Source: Serratia inhibens (GTDB lineage Bacteria; Pseudomonadota; Gammaproteobacteria; Enterobacterales; Enterobacteriaceae). Taken from it: DNA of 64,000 nucleotides. Below, piece by piece: positions 33,841 through 42,449 of this stretch. Position 1 is the first letter of the stretch, and each line of letters opens with the position of its first letter. The position numbers and the translations under genes were made by a program. The stretch lies in contig NZ_QYYG01000010.1 in NCBI RefSeq assembly GCF_003591175.1, forward strand, positions 62,001 to 126,000. Reading direction: 5' to 3'. The notes beneath the pieces are model-generated. The model searched no databases. It saw only the letters and a program-made list of their open reading frames with translations, and had not been told where the DNA came from.

Positions 33841-36216
33841 CTATTTTTTTAGCCGTTGGTAAATGTACGGTGCCGTCATGGGGGAATGACGAACCGGTGC
33901 AGAGTTCAACGGTGTCAGGGCATCATCGATGGCGCTGGCGATAACCGCACTGACGGCGATACAACCCGCCTCTCCCACGCCTTTAACACCAAGCGGATTT
34001 AACGGTGTCGGTGTTTCCAAATGCATCAGTTCGATATCGGGGATATCAGCTGTCTGGGGCATTAAAAACTGCGAAAAGGTGCTGTTTTGAACTTCTCCAT
34101 GTTTATTGATTCCTAATGATTCATAAAGCGCTCCACCGATGCCTTGCGCAATCCCCCCAATTATCTGGCCACGCACGATATCGTGATTGATAATATGACC
34201 ACAGTCGTGGATACAGAGATAACGAAGAAGCGTCACGTGGCCCGTGCCTGGATCTACCTCGACAATAACGGCATGCGCCCCAAACCCCCAACAGGCTCTC
34301 GGGGGGCTGAAAAAAGTGCGGCTTTCAATCCCTGGTGTTTTATCTCGAGCCAATGCCGGCCCATCATGATGTTGTCCCGCGAACTGCGTGGCTATCCTGG
34401 CGGTATCATTAAAAGCGTACCGTAACGGATTGGCGAGCGTCGCCACCGCAGCCAAAGGCATAGTTAGCGAACCGTTGCGATGACGAACCTGGCCATTTTC
34501 CAGGATGACCTCTTCAACAGAAACCCCAAACACCGCCGCAGCTTTTTGTCGTATTTCCTGGCGTACCTGGCACGCGGCCAGATAGACGGCATTTCCCGCC
34601 ACAACCGTGCTGCGACTGGCGTAGGTCCCCCCGCCAAGATCAAAGGCATGGGTATCTCCGCCCAACACGATGATTTGCCTGGGAGGGACACTGAGCTGTT
34701 CCGCCACGATGCGGGTAAACAGGGCTTTATGGTCTTGTCCCTGGCAGGTGACTCCGGAGGAAACAAACACGTTACCGCTAATCGGATGCACTCTGACTAT
34801 CGCCCCTTCGTAGGGGCCGATCCCCGTTCCCTCGACACAACAGGCCAGCCCTACACCAAGGTAGCGCCCCTGGGAGCGGTAACAAGCTTGCTCGGCACGA
34901 AATGTTTCAAAATTAACGGCGTTACTCAGCATGTCTAAGGCCCGTAAATATTGCCCGCTGTCCAGTTCAACGGAGGCGCCATCCTGGAACACCAGTCCCT
35001 CACGCCGGTAGGGAAATTCATCATCCCGGATCAGGTTACGTTTACGGATTTCAACTGGGTCGATTGACAGTTCAAGGGCGAGCTGGTCCAGCGCCCTCTC
35101 AATGGCAAAACAGGCATGGGGGCGGCCGCATCCTCGGTAAGGGGTGACGGGCATTGTTGGGGTATACACCACATCGCAGTCAATGTGCAGGTGAGGTATG
35201 CGATAAGGACCCGCAATAGAAGTGGCACTGACGTGAGCAACAATAATACCGTAGGGCATAAAAGCCCCACTATCGTGCTGGATATTGTCGTGCAATCCGA
35301 GTATTTCTCCATTCTTGCGGGCGTACAGGGTAAGCGAATGGATCTGCGTTCGCTCCTGTGAGGAGGCCAGAAAGTTTTCTCTCCGATCTTCCGTGTATTT
35401 AACCGGTCTCTTTAATTGCATCGCCGCGAAAGGAACCAGCAGTTCATCAGGATAAAAGAACAGCAGTTTTTGCCCAAACCCCCCGCCGACATCCGGCGCG
35501 ATAACGCGTACCCGATGTTCATCCAGTTCCAGCAGTGCCGCCAATCCGTTTCTCACCGCTATAGGAGCCTGTGCCGTGTCCCATACCGTCAACTCCCCTG
35601 TTCTGTCATCAAACTCCGCAGCAACCGCCCGCGTTTCGATGGGGGCTGCGGTCGCACGATCCATGTGTACAGTCACCGTAGTGACATGGTCAGCAAGACG
35701 TTGGGCTGTCGACAACATGCCACTTTTCTGCGTAAAGCGTGCGCCAATATTATCAGACATATCAGCATGTACCCGGGGGGCTTCTTTTTGTGCCGCCTTC
35801 GCGAGGTCAATCACAAAAGGCAAGGGAGAATATTCAACGTCTACCCATGCCGCAGCATCCTCTGCGTCATAACGGCTTTCAGCCACGATCATGGCAATGG
35901 GCTGCCCCACGTAGTGAACCTCATACTCTGCCAGTGGAGACTGTGTTTTGCCCGAGATAATGGCTGGATGGGGGATCAGGAGCGGTAAGGGTGAATTCAA
36001 CATGCCAATGTCTTTTGCCTGGTAAATGGCCACCACCCCCGGAGAACACTGCGCCTGGCTGATATCTACCTTTACAATCGTGGCGCGAGCGTACGTACTG
36101 CGGACAAAAGCCACATGCAGAGCCCCTGTAAAAGTGAGGTCGTCAACGAACCTGCCTTGCCCCCTGACAAACCGCTCCTCCTCGTTCAGTTGCCGGCGTT
36201 CGGACGTTGAGGTCAT
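33841..36216 (-). CDS. Molybdenum hydroxylase large subunit (xanthine dehydrogenase/CoxL family)
   Basis: A 791-residue molybdopterin-binding subunit of a three-subunit hydroxylase (aldehyde oxidase/xanthine dehydrogenase/carbon monoxide dehydrogenase family). The N-terminal a/b hammerhead region has RFVRGQGRFVDDL. The cofactor-binding part has VIAPDVGGGFGQK and TPYRGCGRPHACFAIERA, and the catalytic glutamate is in GVKGVGEAGCIAVSA near the end. The active-site loop is not the AYRCSFR of true CO dehydrogenase, so the substrate is more likely an N-heterocycle, purine or aldehyde; it cannot be named. The start at 36216 is in an ATGA overlap with the small subunit gene; 25 in-frame codons upstream lie inside that gene. 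Convergent with kmo. Confidence 0.88.
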   Translation of the reverse strand: MTSTSERRQLNEEERFVRGQGRFVDDLTFTGALHVAFVRSTYARATIVKVDISQAQCSPGVVAIYQAKDIGMLNSPLPLLIPHPAIISGKTQSPLAEYEVHYVGQPIAMIVAESRYDAEDAAAWVDVEYSPLPFVIDLAKAAQKEAPRVHADMSDNIGARFTQKSGMLSTAQRLADHVTTVTVHMDRATAAPIETRAVAAEFDDRTGELTVWDTAQAPIAVRNGLAALLELDEHRVRVIAPDVGGGFGQKLLFFYPDELLVPFAAMQLKRPVKYTEDRRENFLASSQERTQIHSLTLYARKNGEILGLHDNIQHDSGAFMPYGIIVAHVSATSIAGPYRIPHLHIDCDVVYTPTMPVTPYRGCGRPHACFAIERALDQLALELSIDPVEIRKRNLIRDDEFPYRREGLVFQDGASVELDSGQYLRALDMLSNAVNFETFRAEQACYRSQGRYLGVGLACCVEGTGIGPYEGAIVRVHPISGNVFVSSGVTCQGQDHKALFTRIVAEQLSVPPRQIIVLGGDTHAFDLGGGTYASRSTVVAGNAVYLAACQVRQEIRQKAAAVFGVSVEEVILENGQVRHRNGSLTMPLAAVATLANPLRYAFNDTARIATQFAGQHHDGPALARDKTPGIESRTFFSPPRACWGFGAHAVIVEVDPGTGHVTLLRYLCIHDCGHIINHDIVRGQIIGGIAQGIGGALYESLGINKHGEVQNSTFSQFLMPQTADIPDIELMHLETPTPLNPLGVKGVGEAGCIAVSAVIASAIDDALTPLNSAPVRHSPMTAPYIYQRLKK

Positions 36217-36725
36217 GATGCTGGCCAGTGCAAGGCAGAAAAGACGTCGCTTATCGCCTCCCGCATTTGTTGGTACCCGGTACAGCGGCACAAGTGTCCC
36301 GCCAATACGTGCCGGATAGCGTCCTCACCCAGTGCTGGCGTTGGCGGGTGTTGATACTGCTCGAGTAAGGTCATAATAATACCCGGTGTACAGAACCCAC
36401 ACTGGAAGGCCCTGTGAGTGATGAAGGCCTGTTGAAGGGGATGCAGTTGAAGTCCTGCAACAGATTCAATTGTTTGAACGGAGCAACCCGTGGCCTGCAC
36501 CGCGAGCATCAGGCAAGACCGTGTGGCGCGCCCATCGACATGTACCGTACAAGCACCACAATCGCCCTGCTCACAGCCAACATGGGTGCCCGTCAGCATC
36601 AAATCCTGGCGCAGAAAATCAGACAGGGTTAACCGAACCGGTATCACACGAATGACATGTTCATCATTAACAGTAACGGCAATATTTGCCATGATCTCAT
36701 GGTGAGGATCCATTCTCTCTGTCAT
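36213..36725 (-). CDS. Molybdenum hydroxylase [2Fe-2S] small subunit
   Basis: A 170-residue iron-sulfur subunit (CoxS family). The plant-type [2Fe-2S] cluster motif is GCEQGDCGACTVHVDG with a further Cys in RSC. The C-terminal helical domain binds the second cluster through FQCGFCTPGIIM and GHLCRCTGYQ. It transfers electrons from the molybdenum site to FAD. It overlaps the medium subunit gene by four bases upstream and the large subunit gene by four bases downstream. The first residues MTERMDPHHEI may be dispensable; MANIAVTVND from the ATG at residue 12 is an alternative start, but the 36725 start keeps the ATGA overlap. Confidence 0.9.
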   Translation of the reverse strand: MTERMDPHHEIMANIAVTVNDEHVIRVIPVRLTLSDFLRQDLMLTGTHVGCEQGDCGACTVHVDGRATRSCLMLAVQATGCSVQTIESVAGLQLHPLQQAFITHRAFQCGFCTPGIIMTLLEQYQHPPTPALGEDAIRHVLAGHLCRCTGYQQMREAISDVFSALHWPAS

Positions 36726-37609
36726 GATTTCCCCTCTGCTTTACGACTTTTTGATGCGGCAAATGCCTGCAGTAAAGCTCGACAGACGAGTGTGCTTACA
36801 AGCTGACGCCGATAATCCGTGGCGAGTGTTGTATCGTCAGTCAGTTGAACGTGCATGGCCGCATGTTGCCCGGCCTGCACGGCCAGTGAATCTTCCGGGG
36901 ATCCACCGATCAGTGCGCTTTCCAGGTCATGGCAGCGTCTAGGGGTCTCCGTTACCCCCCCGATGGCAATTTTGATGTCAGCCACCCGCCCCAGGCTATC
37001 AATAAGCACGATCACTATGGCAAGACACAGTGCACGGTCATTGGTGCGCTGTGAGTATTCGCAATATCCCCAGCTATAATCGGAGGAAGGAACCGGAAAG
37101 CAGGCTGCAGTAGCAATCTCATTTGAGGAAAGAGAGGTTTTATTATTGCTGACAAACAGTTGGTGGGCAGGGATGTATCGTTTTCCCTGGAGGGACTGCG
37201 TTACAAGCGTTCCCCCCAATAATACGAAGAGCAGAGGTATTTCGGCCCAGGCCCCACCCTGACATAAACTGCCAACAACCGTTCCCCTGTTTCTGATAGC
37301 TATCGAGCCAATGTAGCTCATCAGATGATTCATCAGTGGAAGCTGTTTTTTCACCATCGAATTCAGTTCCACGTCACGCTGCCGGGCCATGGAGCAAATA
37401 ACAACCTGCCCTGATTTTTCTTCAATCACATTGCAGTCTGGAATGTTTTGGATGTCCACTAACCAGTCACAATGTAAATATCGAGAAATAAGCTGTGGTA
37501 ATAAACTTTGCCCCCCGGCGAGGACTTTTCCCGCTTCACTTTGGGATAACGTTGTCAGCGCTTCTTCAAGGGTATCAGGGGCTATATACTTTAACGGCGC
37601 AATTTTCAT
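36722..37609 (-). CDS. Molybdenum hydroxylase FAD-binding medium subunit
   Basis: A 295-residue FAD-binding subunit (CoxM family). The FAD motifs are KVLAGGQSLLP near residue 40 and SYIGSIAIRNRGTVVGSL near residue 108; the C-terminal CO-dehydrogenase flavoprotein domain has KIAIGGVTETPRRC. The start at 37609 gives MKIAPLKYIAPDTLEEALTT; 11 upstream in-frame codons are not conserved. First gene of the three-gene operon, all overlapping by four bases, so the complex is made in fixed proportions. Cofactor maturation could be supplied by the MocA- and XdhC-like proteins encoded at 6.8-8.4 kb. Confidence 0.87.
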   Translation of the reverse strand: MKIAPLKYIAPDTLEEALTTLSQSEAGKVLAGGQSLLPQLISRYLHCDWLVDIQNIPDCNVIEEKSGQVVICSMARQRDVELNSMVKKQLPLMNHLMSYIGSIAIRNRGTVVGSLCQGGAWAEIPLLFVLLGGTLVTQSLQGKRYIPAHQLFVSNNKTSLSSNEIATAACFPVPSSDYSWGYCEYSQRTNDRALCLAIVIVLIDSLGRVADIKIAIGGVTETPRRCHDLESALIGGSPEDSLAVQAGQHAAMHVQLTDDTTLATDYRRQLVSTLVCRALLQAFAASKSRKAEGKS

Positions 37610-37832
37610 TAGTGTGCACCAGCCTGTTGAGCAGTTTACCAAATAATCATAATTTTAGATTACCCTCATTATTTTACCATTTGCCGGTACTTTATTTTCA
37701 TTCAGAGCGAGGTGAGAAGGTGAAAAAGTTGCGATGAAACCGTGATTACCGGCGTGCTCTTACCCAGTAACAGCAGAGCCTGCCAGCTTGCGAATGTGAG
37801 AGGAGCTCGTGCCTGAAAATGCCCGGTTCAGG

Positions 37833-38123
37833 TGCCAATTGGCAGAACAGGCTGAATTTAGCATTAAAGCCATGTGTCAGATACTTCGGGTCGTCCGTAG
37901 CGGCTGGTATGTCTGGCGTCGGCATCGTCGTCAGATAACTCCACATCAGCAGTTCCGCTCGCTGAAGGTGTAATGTATCCACGGCGGGTATTTTGCCAAC
38001 CGGGAAAGAATGCGAACGGCAGTGCTTAATTATATTGAATGTGATTACAATCGCTGGCGTCGTCGCAGCGCCCATGGTATCAGCCCTGAACAATTTAAAA
38101 ACCAGAACCTCGCTCAGGATTGA
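37833..38123 (+). pseudogene. IS3-family transposase OrfB with internal deletion, right remnant
   Basis: One reading frame of 97 codons joins an OrfB N-terminal piece ([39 protein letters not shown]) directly to an OrfB C-terminal piece (SLKV, stop, [41 protein letters not shown]). The middle of the transposase with the first catalytic residues is missing, and a TAA replaces the Glu codon after SLKV. The join is in frame. It is the mirror of the fragment at 30.7 kb, which holds the part missing here but on the other strand. Confidence 0.85.
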
Positions 38124-38501
38124 GTCCACTTTACGTGGGTAAGAACGGTAAAAAAATAAATACCCGCAAACAAAACGAAAACACGTCTAAAATTAATTTG
38201 GTTATTTAGTAAAATAACAACACCGGAAATTGACAAGCAGATGGATTACAACCCAAATAAAATAACCCTACTTTATGTAGTTTAAAGCCATTAACCGATA
38301 ACATAAAAAAGAAGTAATTATTGAACCTCACACTAACGGATATATAATTATGCCAGCTTAAATCGATCAGATTCCTCTTATATTTCTTACACTGCTAAAA
38401 ATTAATAGTTGACGCCTATTAAGTTATATCCATTTGTTTGCAATGGAACATTTTTACTGGCATCTTCCCATTATTAGCTACTATCTTAATCAGAGGCAAA
38501 A
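38124..38501. other. AT-rich upstream region of the DJ-1/PfpI gene
   Basis: About 380 bp, strongly AT-rich, between the IS remnant and the next gene. No open frame of note. It presumably contains the promoter of the downstream gene. Confidence 0.5.
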
Positions 38502-39335
38502 ATGGAAAGACGCGATTTTATCGTAAAGACAATATTGGCAACCGCTACCCTTGCTGCAACCTACATTTCACAGGGAATATCTTCAACTACCATGGTCACT
38601 CCCAACTCCGGAGCTGAAAAGAAAAAAGATCCTAATGCTAAAACCATTGCCTTCGTCCTATTCCCGAATATGACACCCTTGGATATCGTTGGGCCTGTCA
38701 CTATGCTCCAAAACCATGGTTTCAACGTTGAGTACGTCTATCATGATAAAAATCCAGTACCGACAGAGATAAATTCTCTATCATTAATTCCTACTGCTAC
38801 TTTTTCTGAGTTAAACTCAGTCGATATCCTTTGCGTGACAGGCACACACAATCCTTTTAATGCTATCGCTGATAAAAAAATGCTGGATTGGATCAATACC
38901 GTTGGTAAGCGTGCAGAGTACGTCACTAGCGTATGTACTGGTGGAATTATTATTGCCGCCGCTGGTTTGCTTGATGGCTATAAGGCCTCAACTCACTGGA
39001 GTTTTCAAGACACATTGACAGCATTGGGGGCAACCCCTTCAGATGAACGCGTTACTATTGATCGGAACAGAATCACAGGTGGCGGGGTGACGGCCGGCAT
39101 TGATTTTGGCCTGTATTTACTTTCTTTATTAAAAGGAAAAACTACCGCTGAGTTAATGCAGCTATTTATCCAATATGATCCCCACCCTCCATTCAACGCT
39201 GGCACCCCACAGCTGGCGGGCCAAAAACTCACTGACCAGGCGAAAGAAATGACAGCAGCCTATCTGGCCAAAGAAACACCCAACTATAAAGAAACTCTGA
39301 CTGAGGCAATTGATTATAAAAAAAATTATCTATAA
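38502..39335 (+). CDS. Tat-exported DJ-1/PfpI family protein, isonitrile hydratase-like
   Basis: A 277-residue protein with a twin-arginine-type leader (MERRDFIVKTILATATLAAT) followed by a DJ-1/PfpI domain. The domain shows FVLFPNMTPLDIVGPVTML with Asp61 and the nucleophile Cys145 in VTSVCTGGIIIAAAGLLDG, followed by ASTHW and GGGVTAGIDFGL. These are the features of isonitrile hydratase (InhA), which hydrates isocyanides to N-formamides using an Asp and a Cys. That enzyme is cytoplasmic, so a Tat leader is unusual. Ribosome binding site AGAGGC precedes the start. It stands alone; the substrate is unknown. Confidence 0.8.
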   Translation: MERRDFIVKTILATATLAATYISQGISSTTMVTPNSGAEKKKDPNAKTIAFVLFPNMTPLDIVGPVTMLQNHGFNVEYVYHDKNPVPTEINSLSLIPTATFSELNSVDILCVTGTHNPFNAIADKKMLDWINTVGKRAEYVTSVCTGGIIIAAAGLLDGYKASTHWSFQDTLTALGATPSDERVTIDRNRITGGGVTAGIDFGLYLLSLLKGKTTAELMQLFIQYDPHPPFNAGTPQLAGQKLTDQAKEMTAAYLAKETPNYKETLTEAIDYKKNYL

Positions 39336-39820
39336 AAATAGATTTGTGATTTGCAATTAAAATTACTGTTGAGTGGTCAAATCCATAATAGGGATAGATG
39401 GGTACATTTTATTTTTTATACGCCTCTCGCCTATTATTGGTGATCGCATTGTCCCCATTGATGCACAACGATAGTCGGGAAAAACCGAAAATGAATTCAA
39501 GCCCTGCCCGAAATGGTAGGGCTTCTTAATGAAGATAACCTCTAGAAAAAACAGTAACAAGGCTACAGAACCCCACATGCATATCCTAAAAAATAAAAAG
39601 CCTTTAACCATATAAAATCACCGCGCTTTAAATTGGTTTTATATATCATTTAATATAAAGCCACCCTATAAGACCTCAAAATAAAATCAATTCAATAGTA
39701 ATTTTTAAAATCAAAGAAAATAAACCTATACTGCCACTATTGACTTGCACTGAAATTGATTAATAAAATAAGTTGTGAGTTCATGAAGAACCACAAAATC
39801 CTAACCAAGGAGAATATGAA
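39336..39820. other. AT-rich intergenic region
   Basis: About 485 bp with no supportable gene. A minus-strand frame at 39363-39611 lacks a ribosome binding site and any family resemblance. The right end contains the ribosome binding site of the small gene that follows. Confidence 0.5.
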
Positions 39821-40030
39821 ATGGGTATCAGTGATCACGAGTACGTTAATTTTTCTGAAGACCACGAACTTAACTACCATTTACGAGACGTTAACAAGCA
39901 ACAAAGTGAAGTTAACCGTAATATGTTGCGAGTGATGGGTTCGGAATTAAAAGAACAACTGAAAATTTATTTTGTTACGCATGCCCAGTTCCGTGTTTAC
40001 ATCAACACTCAACTGCACCGCTTGAACTAA
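39821..40030 (+). CDS. Small hypothetical protein
   Basis: A 69-residue hydrophilic protein I do not recognise. It starts MGISDHEYVNFSEDHELNYH with AAGGAG eight bases upstream, a strong signal. The middle (RDVNKQQSEVNRNMLRVMGS) looks helical, and there is no signal peptide or membrane segment. It has its own promoter region and stands alone between the DJ-1/PfpI gene and the convergent ToxS-like gene. Size and composition would fit a small regulatory or structural protein, but no function can be assigned. Confidence 0.65.
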   Translation: MGISDHEYVNFSEDHELNYHLRDVNKQQSEVNRNMLRVMGSELKEQLKIYFVTHAQFRVYINTQLHRLN

Positions 40031-40139
40031 TAAAATTGGAATATAAAGTGGTTATGGCGATCTAATGATCGCCATATTTTACATCCGCGAATACCATAAC
40101 ATCGATGTATCCGACTGTTATTATCTGCCAGATAATAAA

Positions 40140-40595
40140 TCAATCCTGTTTGCAAATCATCGGCTGCTCAAAAGGCAAATAGACAATATACTCATAATTA
40201 TCGATCTTATTTATTTTAATCTTTAATTCATCATCTTTAAATATCTTAATCATATTAGAAACCCCAGATTCTCGCTTATCCAGATATAAGAAATAATACT
40301 GCCCGTTCTTTTTATAGGTAAAATGAAACGTACTATCAACAACTTTCGGTGGCAAGTTAGGGCACGTATAAGCCCCTAAAACCATATAATACCCCAGACC
40401 ATTATCCTGCATAGAGAGGAAAATATCAAAATCACTGTACCCCCTATCGCAGATATTAACGGCCATGTTGACATGCATCTTAGCTCGGCATTCAAAACCA
40501 CCACTATTCACCTCACTTTTCCACCACAGATAGGCAAAAAAAATCGCCAACATCCCTAACAGGGAAATTATAAACATACTATTTTTATTTTTCAT
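40140..40595 (-). CDS. Small membrane-anchored partner of the ToxR-like regulator
   Basis: A 151-residue protein with one N-terminal membrane segment (FIISLLGMLAIFFAYLWW) and a periplasmic part of about 120 residues containing four cysteines (ECRAK, NICDRGY, TCPNLPP and MICKQD at the end). The start at 40595 lies 11 bp inside the end of the ToxR-like gene, so the two are co-translated. A ToxR-type regulator with a small membrane partner recalls ToxR-ToxS, although no sequence similarity to ToxS is evident. It may stabilise or signal to the regulator's periplasmic domain. Unknown family. Confidence 0.7.
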   Translation of the reverse strand: MKNKNSMFIISLLGMLAIFFAYLWWKSEVNSGGFECRAKMHVNMAVNICDRGYSDFDIFLSMQDNGLGYYMVLGAYTCPNLPPKVVDSTFHFTYKKNGQYYFLYLDKRESGVSNMIKIFKDDELKIKINKIDNYEYIVYLPFEQPMICKQD

Positions 40596-41388
40596 AATAT
40601 TGTAAGTAGTAGTTTTCACAAGGGACTTTATTTTTATATGGGCAATAGCTAAGCGATTTACTGACGAACTTTCGCCCTATCACATCCAGCATTTCTTCGC
40701 TAAAGTAATAGACATTAGCTTTAACCTTGCAATTCAATTTCGCTTTAATCGCAATAGCCTTGATATTATTAATATCTTCTTGCCCAACAGCACCATAAAT
40801 TTTATCGTCGAGAAGATATAAGTTACAGTTTTCCATGCTAAAAACTTCCGTTCGAATAAATTTTAACCTTATATAATTATAAACGCTGGGCGAGACGATC
40901 ATCAATATGGCCGTAACAAGAAGCGCAATCACTTTTACCTTGAGTGACGAACTATAGCTACGCGAGGGCGGCTCCACAATTGTTTTATTATAAGCAGGAA
41001 TTGGTACTGACAATGCATTTTCAACCACTTGTTGATTACCTTTAATATCCTTACTTTGGGTAACCACCAATATAATGTCAGCATCAAATATAAACCCATG
41101 TTTAGGGATGGTGGTGATGAGCCCGACAAGACCACATTGTTCCAAGGCTTTCCTCAACATCGAGACGTAATTGTTTAAGTTATTGCTCGACGCGCTTAAC
41201 CCCCTCTTCTCCCACAATTCATTTAAGATATCATCTCTGCGTAGGGAAATATGATTATTATTAATGAACAATAAAAAAAGCTCGTTGGTTACCCTCGTTA
41301 AGGTAATCATATCCACACTGTTATCAGGGCAAATTAAGGTGCCATCTGACGAGTTATATTTTAAAACCTCATTAATTATAAACTCCAT
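40585..41388 (-). CDS. ToxR/CadC-like membrane-bound transcriptional regulator
   Basis: A 267-residue protein with an N-terminal OmpR/PhoB-type winged helix (LTRVTNELFLLFINNNHISL, RRDDILNELWEKRG, LNNYVSMLRKALE, TTIPKHGFIF). A linker, one membrane segment near residues 150-170 (VIALLVTAILMIVSPSVYNY) and a periplasmic domain of about 90 residues with cysteines follow. This is the ToxR/CadC arrangement: DNA-binding in the cytoplasm, sensing in the periplasm. It lies beside fimbrial genes and shares its transcript with a small membrane protein. A role in fimbrial control is inference from position. Confidence 0.8.
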   Translation of the reverse strand: MEFIINEVLKYNSSDGTLICPDNSVDMITLTRVTNELFLLFINNNHISLRRDDILNELWEKRGLSASSNNLNNYVSMLRKALEQCGLVGLITTIPKHGFIFDADIILVVTQSKDIKGNQQVVENALSVPIPAYNKTIVEPPSRSYSSSLKVKVIALLVTAILMIVSPSVYNYIRLKFIRTEVFSMENCNLYLLDDKIYGAVGQEDINNIKAIAIKAKLNCKVKANVYYFSEEMLDVIGRKFVSKSLSYCPYKNKVPCENYYLQYYEK

Positions 41389-41854
41389 ACGGCACCAAAA
41401 ATCTAAATATATTTAATATATATAATTATATATATTTATCATGTTAGCGCAAGCTTACTGCTAATCCAGTGAACAAGACATGCGCTTGATACCTAATCTT
41501 GAAAATCAATTTGAATTTTAACAGAAAGTTGCTGTTAGCCACTGCGCCTATTCCCAGTCACGGACATGTAGTAATGATCCCCCTCACAAAAACAGCATAA
41601 AAATCTATGTAAAACAAATAAAAAAAATAAAAATCTATTGTCAGCGCAAAATTCATTATATGAGACCACTTTGGATTTCTTGATGATAGGATTACTCTCA
41701 ACGAAATGACCGAGAATGACCGTAGCCAAAAGAAGAAAACCCATCATGAAACTGTAGAGATAATAGAGTTCGTAGCAACCATACTGCAAAGTAAAAATAT
41801 AACACACAAATATTGGGGAATATCCCCAAGGTAACTTTTACACCAGAAAAAATC
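41389..41854. other. AT-rich region between two divergent winged-helix genes
   Basis: About 465 bp, very AT-rich, presumably with promoters for both regulators. A minus-strand frame at 41535-41807 with hydrophobic stretches was not accepted because it lacks a ribosome binding site and has a biased composition. Confidence 0.45.
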
Positions 41855-42259
41855 ATGAACTGTCATTTTAACAACACCGTAATTTTTGAAAACGATGTAA
41901 TGAGCTTAGTAAACAATAGATTAACACTCAAGGCTAGCGGAAAAAAAGTCGCATTGAGTAATAATCAGAAGAAACTATTTATCTGTTTACTCGATGAAGT
42001 AAACGATAAAAACCATATTATTGAGAAGATCTGGGCAGGAAAAAATGCGAAATCTAAGGAAAATAATTACACTCAGTTAATTTTTCAAACCAAGGTGTTG
42101 CTGGCGAGGTGTGGATTTCCTGAGGATACTATCATCACTATGCCTAAGTATGGCGTATGTTTAAATATGAATTTATTGAAACCTGCACCCACGGACGAAA
42201 ATCAAAAGAAGGGATTGCTAAGCGATCAAGGGATGTTCATCTACGATATACGCTCTTGA
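41855..42259 (+). CDS. Soluble winged-helix regulator (trans_reg_C type)
   Basis: A 134-residue protein with a single OmpR/PhoB-type winged helix. Recognisable parts are ALSNNQKKLFICLLDEVNDK, HIIEKIWAGKN, YTQLIFQTKVLLARCG and TIITMPKYGVCLN, the last being the wing. There is no membrane segment and no receiver domain. The start is uncertain: ATG at 41855 gives MNCHFNNTVIFEN, and a TTG at 41813 is in frame. It resembles the DNA-binding half of the ToxR-like protein encoded on the other side of the intergenic region. Confidence 0.65.
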   Translation: MNCHFNNTVIFENDVMSLVNNRLTLKASGKKVALSNNQKKLFICLLDEVNDKNHIIEKIWAGKNAKSKENNYTQLIFQTKVLLARCGFPEDTIITMPKYGVCLNMNLLKPAPTDENQKKGLLSDQGMFIYDIRS

Positions 42260-42449
42260 AGAACGATAAATAGACTAGGCCGCAGATAAAACACATTGCG
42301 AACACAATCAATAGCTTCGTTCCCCCAGGCCAATGCGATGTTTACTGGCATCGCTTTGGTCTGACTATGAAAAACTCTTCACTTACCTTGACGGCATGAA
42401 GGATACTGACAGATCGATATAAGTATACCGGTCTCTTTAGAGGAGATAA

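Noticed and set aside
39363..39611. 82-codon minus-strand ORF
   Set aside because: No ribosome binding site, no family resemblance, AT-rich region with chance frames.
41535..41807. 90-codon minus-strand ORF with hydrophobic stretches
   Set aside because: Composition typical of translated AT-rich DNA, start within the upstream region of the winged-helix gene, no ribosome binding site.
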